From the NCBI GenBank assembly GCA_003283685.1, contig QBWD01000028.1:1-11378 (forward strand): 11,378 bases of DNA. The letters run 5' to 3'. The notes beneath the pieces were generated by a model, which had not been told where the DNA came from, ran no database searches, and saw only the letters and a program-made list of their open reading frames with translations. Below are positions 7,265-11,378 of this stretch, in pieces. The position numbers and the translations under genes were made by a program. The stretch is from Prochlorococcus sp. AG-315-D17. GTDB taxonomy: Bacteria; Cyanobacteriota; Cyanobacteriia; PCC-6307; Cyanobiaceae. Position 1 is the first letter of the stretch; every line of letters starts with the position of its first letter.

Positions 7265-7606
7265 ATGAAACACAAATCAGATGAAAAGCAGACAAATCTT
7301 CCTTGGTGGGTCGAGCTCTTATTTGTTCAAATTGGTTTACCCGACTCTTGGCTCTCAAGTCTTTTAAGAAGCAACAAGAATACAAAAATATTTATTAATG
7401 ATAACAAAAGAAATATTTTTTATTTTGTTCTTATAATCGCTGGCATTTTATATCTTTATCCAATTGTTAAATATACCTCTTCAAGTTCGTCATGTATTAC
7501 TAAAACTATAAAGTATTTAAAAACTACTAATACTAACAACCTTAATGAAACCGATTTAAACACACTTGCAGTTGGTTACTGCCATGGAGGAACACTACCT
7601 CGTTAG
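7265..7606 (+). CDS. Single-pass membrane protein of unknown function
   Basis: The 113-residue protein has an amphipathic N-terminal part containing NLPWWVELLFVQIGLPDSWL (about 11-30). One membrane helix, FYFVLIIAGILYLYPIV (about 52-68), is followed by a Ser/Thr-rich stretch. The C-terminal NTLAVGYCHGGTLPR carries a Cys-x-Gly-Gly motif that I have the impression recurs in small picocyanobacterial proteins; I cannot name the family. The Trp-rich N-terminus probably lies along the membrane surface. It is preceded by a 16-bp palindrome with a -35-like sequence. Its last 12 nt overlap the convergent 47-residue ORF. Confidence 0.6.
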   Translation: MKHKSDEKQTNLPWWVELLFVQIGLPDSWLSSLLRSNKNTKIFINDNKRNIFYFVLIIAGILYLYPIVKYTSSSSSCITKTIKYLKTTNTNNLNETDLNTLAVGYCHGGTLPR

Positions 7607-7738
7607 TTTACTGTTTGTACCATCAATGTCATAAGTAGGTTTTTTCTTAACGGCACCTCCTTCTATTAATGGTATGAAATTGGTAAGGATTCTACCCATA
7701 ATTGGTACCCAGAAATTCTTGTACGCTTTTTTAAGCAT
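7595..7738 (-). CDS. 47-residue basic microprotein downstream of the glycosyltransferase
   Basis: An ATG at 7738, 25 nt after the glycosyltransferase stop on the same strand, opens a 47-residue frame ending TAG at 7595. The N-terminal half is aromatic and hydrophobic with lysines (MLKKAYKNFWVPIMGRIL), followed by a FIPLIEGG turn. The tail is Lys-rich and polar (KKKPTYDIDG). Amino-acid use looks protein-like, not like random AT-rich translation, and the convergent overlap with its neighbour is only 12 nt. It may be a peripheral membrane peptide. No family is recognised and there is no clear ribosome site, which is usual here. Confidence 0.45.
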   Translation of the reverse strand: MLKKAYKNFWVPIMGRILTNFIPLIEGGAVKKKPTYDIDGTNSKLTR

Positions 7739-7763
7739 GATATAAATTTAAATATTTTTTATA

Positions 7764-9413
7764 TTAATCACTTACACGTATATTATTTGAAAATAAGTAA
7801 TTATTACCAAAACTTTGAATTAACTCAAAATCAGTAGAATTTTCTAATTTCTTCGAAAGTAAATTATCTGAGGTAATAAAATATGAATCTATCGGAAGAG
7901 ATTTAAGAGAGCCTATTATTTCAGAAGATGGAAGGTAATAAGATAAAAGTGTTTTAGTTTTAGAATTCATACTTAACAAATATATTTGATTTTTGTTTGA
8001 AATCTCGATGAATGATTTATCTGTAATGAAATTCTTTAACATTCTATTGGGATTTCCAACTATACCTAAATTGTATAATAAACTAACACCTATATATTGT
8101 GGAATTATAATTAATAATAATAACCTAATTAAATTATTATTAAAAGATCTAAATATAATATTATTGATAGCGAGGGAATAAGATATTATAAATATAGAGC
8201 TTATAATTAATGAATATTTTATCTGGTTAACTGAAAGCTGTATAAATTGATATTTATAAATAAAACTTGAAGAGAATATTGTTATTAACATAATAATCAA
8301 TAGAATTATCATTAGATATTTAATTGATTTGAATGAGAAAGAATACTTATAAGTAAATGACTCAATAAAGATTGAAAAAACTATAGCTAATATAGGTAAT
8401 AGAAACAAGAAATAATGGGCATAGATTTTTGACATTGATAGTAATATCAATGTTGAAATAAAAGAATAGCCATAAAGTAGTAAGGGAGAGGTGATTTTAT
8501 AATTAGGTTTAGCAAATAAAAATAATAAAATCAAAATAATTCCAACAGGGAATGTCAAATAAATTACATTTATGGGTAAAAGGTATAGATTCCTAATAAT
8601 ACTTGGCCCGACTGCTTGGTTTTTTGCAAATTCAAAAAGTGTTGTAATTCCAATATTAGAATGTATTTTGTAAGCAAAATATAGATTCAGGAAAGAGGGT
8701 ATAAGACCTATAATTAAACCTGAAAATAAAACTAAATAGGAACTTAGTTTCTCCTCTTTAAGCTTAGAGAAAATGTATGGACTTAATGAGATAGAAGGAA
8801 TTAGTATCATATAACTTCGTAAAAAGAAACCTATTGAGAGAAAGAATGAGCCTAGAAATAGAAAAAGAAATTTGTTCGACTTAGAGGGTGAAAATGCCCT
8901 AATTAGCGAATAAATAGATATAAGAGTACAGGTCACAAAAGCCATATCAGGACTTGCATATTTAGAGTACTGAATCCATAAAGGCATTGATATAAGTGAA
9001 ATTACAGAGATAATCGCTGCTTTTTTATTAGATAATTCTCTTGTAATAAAATAAACAAGTAGAACACTAATAAAAGAGCAGACAAAACTAGGAAATCTAA
9101 TAGATAGTTCGCTAGTGCCAAAAAATCTAATTGCTAATGCAATTAACCAATAACTACCAAGTGTTTTATGATGAGCCTTTTCAAATGGAGGGGAAAACCA
9201 ATTATTAGATTCTTCCAACAACCGAGCCCTTCTAGCGTATAAACCTTCGTCATGTGCAATTAGATTTTGAGAGGAAGGATCAACCCAGAAATATAAAGCT
9301 ATGTATGAAATAGAAAATAATAGTATTAGTTTAAGGTATCTAAATTTATTAGATTTGCAAAAATTTGATATTTTGTATGAGATAGCAAAATTGTCATTAA
9401 CTGATCTATTCAT
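7764..9413 (-). CDS. GT-C glycosyltransferase, PMT/ArnT-like (GT39/GT83 type)
   Basis: The 549-residue polytopic membrane protein resembles the PMT/ArnT superfamily. These enzymes move a sugar from a polyprenyl-phosphate donor to lipid, protein or glycan on the outer face of the inner membrane. After the first helix (about 27-43) comes the periplasmic loop AHDEGLYARRARLL (53-66). Its Asp55-Glu56 pair sits where the family's catalytic acid lies. KTLGSYWLIALAIRFFG.SELSIRFPS (83-109) and SPDMAF (154-159) are also typical. About ten or more further helices follow. The last 100 residues form a soluble C-terminal part. The substrate cannot be read from sequence; no other sugar gene is adjacent. The gene is very AT-rich compared with ftsH or pyk, consistent with a lineage-specific or acquired surface-modification gene. 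Confidence 0.8.
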   Translation of the reverse strand: MNRSVNDNFAISYKISNFCKSNKFRYLKLILLFSISYIALYFWVDPSSQNLIAHDEGLYARRARLLEESNNWFSPPFEKAHHKTLGSYWLIALAIRFFGTSELSIRFPSFVCSFISVLLVYFITRELSNKKAAIISVISLISMPLWIQYSKYASPDMAFVTCTLISIYSLIRAFSPSKSNKFLFLFLGSFFLSIGFFLRSYMILIPSISLSPYIFSKLKEEKLSSYLVLFSGLIIGLIPSFLNLYFAYKIHSNIGITTLFEFAKNQAVGPSIIRNLYLLPINVIYLTFPVGIILILLFLFAKPNYKITSPLLLYGYSFISTLILLSMSKIYAHYFLFLLPILAIVFSIFIESFTYKYSFSFKSIKYLMIILLIIMLITIFSSSFIYKYQFIQLSVNQIKYSLIISSIFIISYSLAINNIIFRSFNNNLIRLLLLIIIPQYIGVSLLYNLGIVGNPNRMLKNFITDKSFIEISNKNQIYLLSMNSKTKTLLSYYLPSSEIIGSLKSLPIDSYFITSDNLLSKKLENSTDFELIQSFGNNYLFSNNIRVSD

Positions 9414-9531
9414 AATATAATTCTACTATCTTTAAAGAAAATATAAATACACATGAAGTCCAAAAAATTATATAAAGACCTTATATTAAAAAGTAATTTC
9501 GAGTATCAAGCCATATAATTAGTGAATAATG

Positions 9532-9537
9532 TATAAT
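9532..9537 (+). promoter_or_regulatory. Possible -10 box (TATAAT) of the Lys-rich small gene
   Basis: A perfect TATAAT ends 27 nt before the ATG at 9565, implying a leader of about 20 nt. No good -35 sequence is seen 16-18 nt upstream. The surrounding DNA is so AT-rich that a chance match is possible. Confidence 0.33.
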
Positions 9538-9564
9538 ATATAAAAATTAAGTTCATTCATAAAA

Positions 9565-9765
9565 ATGGCTACGGCAAAAGAAAAGAAGGAGGAGGTCAAA
9601 GCTTCTCTAAAGATTTTAAGAGCTGAATTAAGAAAAATGCACTTAGGTGTAACAGAAGAATTAACGCTACCCGAGCCTACAGATGTAAAAAAACTAATGT
9701 CACAAATGGAAGAACTATTAACAGTTATTGAACCAAAATCCGCAAAAAAGTCTAAGAAATCATAG
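9565..9765 (+). CDS. Small Lys/Glu-rich cytosolic protein, unknown function
   Basis: The 66-residue protein begins MATAKEKKEEVK and is probably helical. One charged helix (about 4-26) is joined by a LTLPEPTDVKKL linker (about 33-44) to a second (about 42-55). It ends in a basic KSAKKSKKS tail. No membrane segment, signal or cysteine is present. The two-helix design with charged faces suggests a partner-binding or oligomeric protein; the basic tail could touch nucleic acid. I know no named family. It stands alone between a divergent glycosyltransferase and the convergent sec cluster, 30 nt from the latter. A TATAAT sits upstream. The frame antisense to it (9519-9836) is judged a shadow. Confidence 0.65.
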   Translation: MATAKEKKEEVKASLKILRAELRKMHLGVTEELTLPEPTDVKKLMSQMEELLTVIEPKSAKKSKKS

Positions 9766-9795
9766 TTATAAGTTTCTATGAAATAAATTGAATAG

Positions 9796-10002
9796 TTATT
9801 TAAGCCTAAATCTGATAAAATATGGCATAAGTACAAGAACAGCTAAAGAAAGAGGATGTCCAATTAATGTATAGAAAAGAGTTGTTATTGTAAAGTAATC
9901 AAATAACAATTTAAGATCAACTCTTAGTTCATAAATTGCCAAAATATACAATATTATTTGTATTAAATTATATCTGAGCAGTTTATATATATGGTAGTTC
10001 AA
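9796..10002 (-). CDS. Two-helix membrane protein directly after secF
   Basis: The 68-residue protein starts 9 nt after the secF stop on the same strand. It has two likely membrane segments, at about residues 11-25 (LIQIILYILAIYEL) and 47-63 (GHPLSLAVLVLMPYF). A linker, RVDLKLLFDYFTITTLFYTLI, separates them, and the tail is basic (RFRLK). I do not recognise a named family. It is not similar to YajC, the usual small SecDF partner, which has one helix and a soluble tail. Spacing argues for co-transcription with secDF, so a role at the translocon is possible but unproven. The exact start is uncertain because no other in-frame ATG lies near the first helix. Confidence 0.6.
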   Translation of the reverse strand: MNYHIYKLLRYNLIQIILYILAIYELRVDLKLLFDYFTITTLFYTLIGHPLSLAVLVLMPYFIRFRLK

Positions 10003-10011
10003 AAGATATAA

Positions 10012-11001
10012 TTATGCTTCAATATCACTCTCAAGGCTTAGTGATAATAATGAAGGTGCAAGAGCAATACTAGACCATGAACCTGCTATAACCCCAACTA
10101 TTAGAGCAAATGAGAACCAAAATAGTGTAGATCCTCCCCATAATAAAATACATAATAATGGAAGTAATGTAGTACAGCTTGTATAGATTGTCCTAGTTAA
10201 TGTTGCGCTTACAGCATTATCTATCTGAGTTTTTGAAGTAAATTCCTTATCAATTAATCTTCTTTCCCTAATTCGATCAAAGACAACAACAGTGTTATTA
10301 ACAGAATAACCTGCAATAGTTAATAGTGAAACAGCAAACAATGAATCAATTTCAACACCATTAACATAACCTAACCATGCAAAAACTCCACATACAATTA
10401 AAACATCATGCAATAGCGCAAGCAATGCTAAAAATGAATATATTTTGTCATATCTGAAGTTTATATATAATGCTATTCCAACGAATGCAACAAAAAGGGA
10501 GAGTAAACTACTTTTAAGCAGCTGTTTTCCTAGACTGGGACCTATGATTTCAACTGAAGCATTTGTATTTAAAAAAGGACCAAAAGTCGTATAAATATTT
10601 TCTATAACAAGCTCAGATTGAGATGCAGAAAGAAATGGTAAACGAATAGAAATGATATTTGAATTATCTAATAACCTAATTTCGGAACGATTTAGATTTG
10701 GAGATTTAGTGGATTGCTTATTACTATTAACAAAACTAAGTGAATTTAAATTTTTGGAGATATCCTCTGTATTAATCTTTACACATTTCTTTTCACATTC
10801 TCTTTCTAAGGTTATCTGTGTTCCACCTGTATAATCAAGACCTAAATTCAATGGACTATTAATACTAGGATTTAGAAAGCAAATAAGCATTCCACTGACA
10901 GAAATAAAGCAAAGGAAACCTGATATCAACCATACCAATTTCCTATTTTTTGAAAGTCTTATCCTTGCCCGACTATTCATTGATTTATAAGTTGATGTCA
11001 T
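10012..11001 (-). CDS. secF: Protein translocase subunit SecF
   Basis: SecF pairs with SecD to use the proton gradient to pull preproteins through SecYEG into the lumen or periplasm. The 329 residues show the first helix (about 23-42) and the motif LGLDYTGGTQ (53-62). A periplasmic domain runs to about 150, GPSLGKQL is at 154-161, and five more helices follow with FRYDK, ALLHDV and IAGYSVNNTVVVFDRIRERR (229-248). Arg270 in LTRTIYTS matches the conserved functional Arg. Asn236 stands where E. coli SecF has Asp213, a residue of the proton pathway. The start codon overlaps the secD stop (ATGA, 10998-11001), showing translational coupling. The periplasmic domain contains a short Cys pair (CEKKC, 69-73). 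Confidence 0.96.
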   Translation of the reverse strand: MTSTYKSMNSRARIRLSKNRKLVWLISGFLCFISVSGMLICFLNPSINSPLNLGLDYTGGTQITLERECEKKCVKINTEDISKNLNSLSFVNSNKQSTKSPNLNRSEIRLLDNSNIISIRLPFLSASQSELVIENIYTTFGPFLNTNASVEIIGPSLGKQLLKSSLLSLFVAFVGIALYINFRYDKIYSFLALLALLHDVLIVCGVFAWLGYVNGVEIDSLFAVSLLTIAGYSVNNTVVVFDRIRERRLIDKEFTSKTQIDNAVSATLTRTIYTSCTTLLPLLCILLWGGSTLFWFSFALIVGVIAGSWSSIALAPSLLSLSLESDIEA

Positions 11002-11378
11002 CCTTCTTGAATGCTAACAGCTGGTGATGAAATCTTTTTGGGATTAACAAAGTTGGTTACACGTCTCAGTCCTTTATAGGACATTAAGAATTTAAGAATT
11101 GATTTAGTACAAGTTAAGGCAGTAAATAAACTCAGAAGGACTCCAATACCAAGGGTTGCTGCAAAACCTTTTACAAAACCTGTACCTAAATAAAATAATG
11201 CTATACAACTAATTAATGTAGTTAGATGGCCATCAATAATTGATGAAAAAGCATTTTTAAAACTTGCATCTATCGAACGTATTAATGTATTACCATGGAA
11301 AAGTTCTTCTTTTAATCTCTCAAATATAAGTACATTTGCATCCACCGCCATGCCGATACTTAATATAAATCCGGCGAT
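10998..11378 (-). CDS. secD: Protein translocase subunit SecD, C-terminal part (5' end outside window)
   Basis: SecD is the large partner of SecF in the proton-driven accessory complex of the Sec translocon. The frame is open to the window edge, and 126 residues remain. GMAVDANVLIFERLKEEL (fragment residues 9-26) is the family signature. Its Asp matches E. coli SecD Asp519, the essential proton-relay acid. It is followed by the IIDGHLTTLISCIALFYLGTG helix and the last two membrane helices with KGFAATLGIGVLLSLFTA. The large periplasmic P1 domain is upstream, outside the window. The stop overlaps the secF start by 4 nt. The last 30 residues are a basic cytosolic tail (YKGLRRVTNFVNPKK). Confidence 0.96.
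   Translation of the reverse strand: MAGFILSIGMAVDANVLIFERLKEELFHGNTLIRSIDASFKNAFSSIIDGHLTTLISCIALFYLGTGFVKGFAATLGIGVLLSLFTALTCTKSILKFLMSYKGLRRVTNFVNPKKISSPAVSIQEG

Noticed and set aside
9760..9781. TCATAG/CTATGA stem at the end of the Lys-rich gene as a terminator
   Set aside because: Only 6 A/T-rich pairs with a 10-nt loop and no T-run.
9519..9836. 105-residue open frame on the minus strand
   Set aside because: It is antisense to the Lys-rich small gene, which has better composition and an upstream TATAAT. The antisense peptide is rich in Phe, Ser and Ile, as expected from complementing Lys/Glu codons.
1..11378. CRISPR array, tRNA, rRNA, insertion sequence, toxin-antitoxin or phage-defence genes
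   Set aside because: I found no repeat-spacer pattern, tRNA-like cloverleaf, transposase or defence-type domain by reading both strands.

Overview
The window looks like chromosome from a marine picocyanobacterium, most likely Prochlorococcus. It is AT-rich with short intergenic gaps. It carries the cytochrome b6f subunit PetN, the thylakoid protein Thf1/Psb29, and an FtsH that resembles the cyanobacterial FtsH2 type along its whole length. It also has several tiny lineage-specific proteins. I cannot fix the clade from sequence alone. I see no rRNA, tRNA, CRISPR array, insertion sequence, phage or plasmid gene.

Layout. Bases 1-1992 (+) hold the 3' part of pyruvate kinase (pyk), followed 6 nt later by a MacB/DevC-type ABC permease with no ATPase gene beside it. 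Bases 2165-4087 (+) are ftsH, facing clpP (4106-4696, -). The clpP gene is divergent from thf1/psb29 (4775-5380, +, TTG start). Facing thf1 is a minus-strand pair, petN (5533-5634) and a 40-residue one-helix protein (5401-5523). A DUF2103-like gene (5742-6044, +) is divergent from petN. Bases 6045-9420 are visibly more AT-rich and hold proteins I mostly cannot name: a small secreted protein, a basic-N-terminus protein, a single-pass membrane protein, a 47-residue microprotein and a PMT/ArnT-like GT-C glycosyltransferase. A Lys-rich 66-residue protein (9565-9765, +) follows. The right end (minus strand) is secD (5' part outside the window), secF and a two-helix membrane protein, tightly packed.

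How the genes fit together. ftsH, clpP and thf1 form a protein quality-control cluster: FtsH degrades damaged thylakoid proteins such as D1, Thf1 supports FtsH accumulation in cyanobacteria and plants, and ClpP is the stromal-type protease core. PetN joins this with electron transport. SecD/SecF drive the late steps of protein export. The AT-rich middle looks like lineage-specific surface or unknown functions.

Most of the window is ordinary core genome. The items most worth a second look are: an Asn in SecF at the position of the conserved proton-relay Asp; unnamed microproteins packed against petN, secF and the glycosyltransferase; a perfect 16-bp palindrome containing a -35-like TTGACA; and a short in-frame uORF plus hairpin over the clpP start codon. 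I do not see a convincing new multi-gene system.
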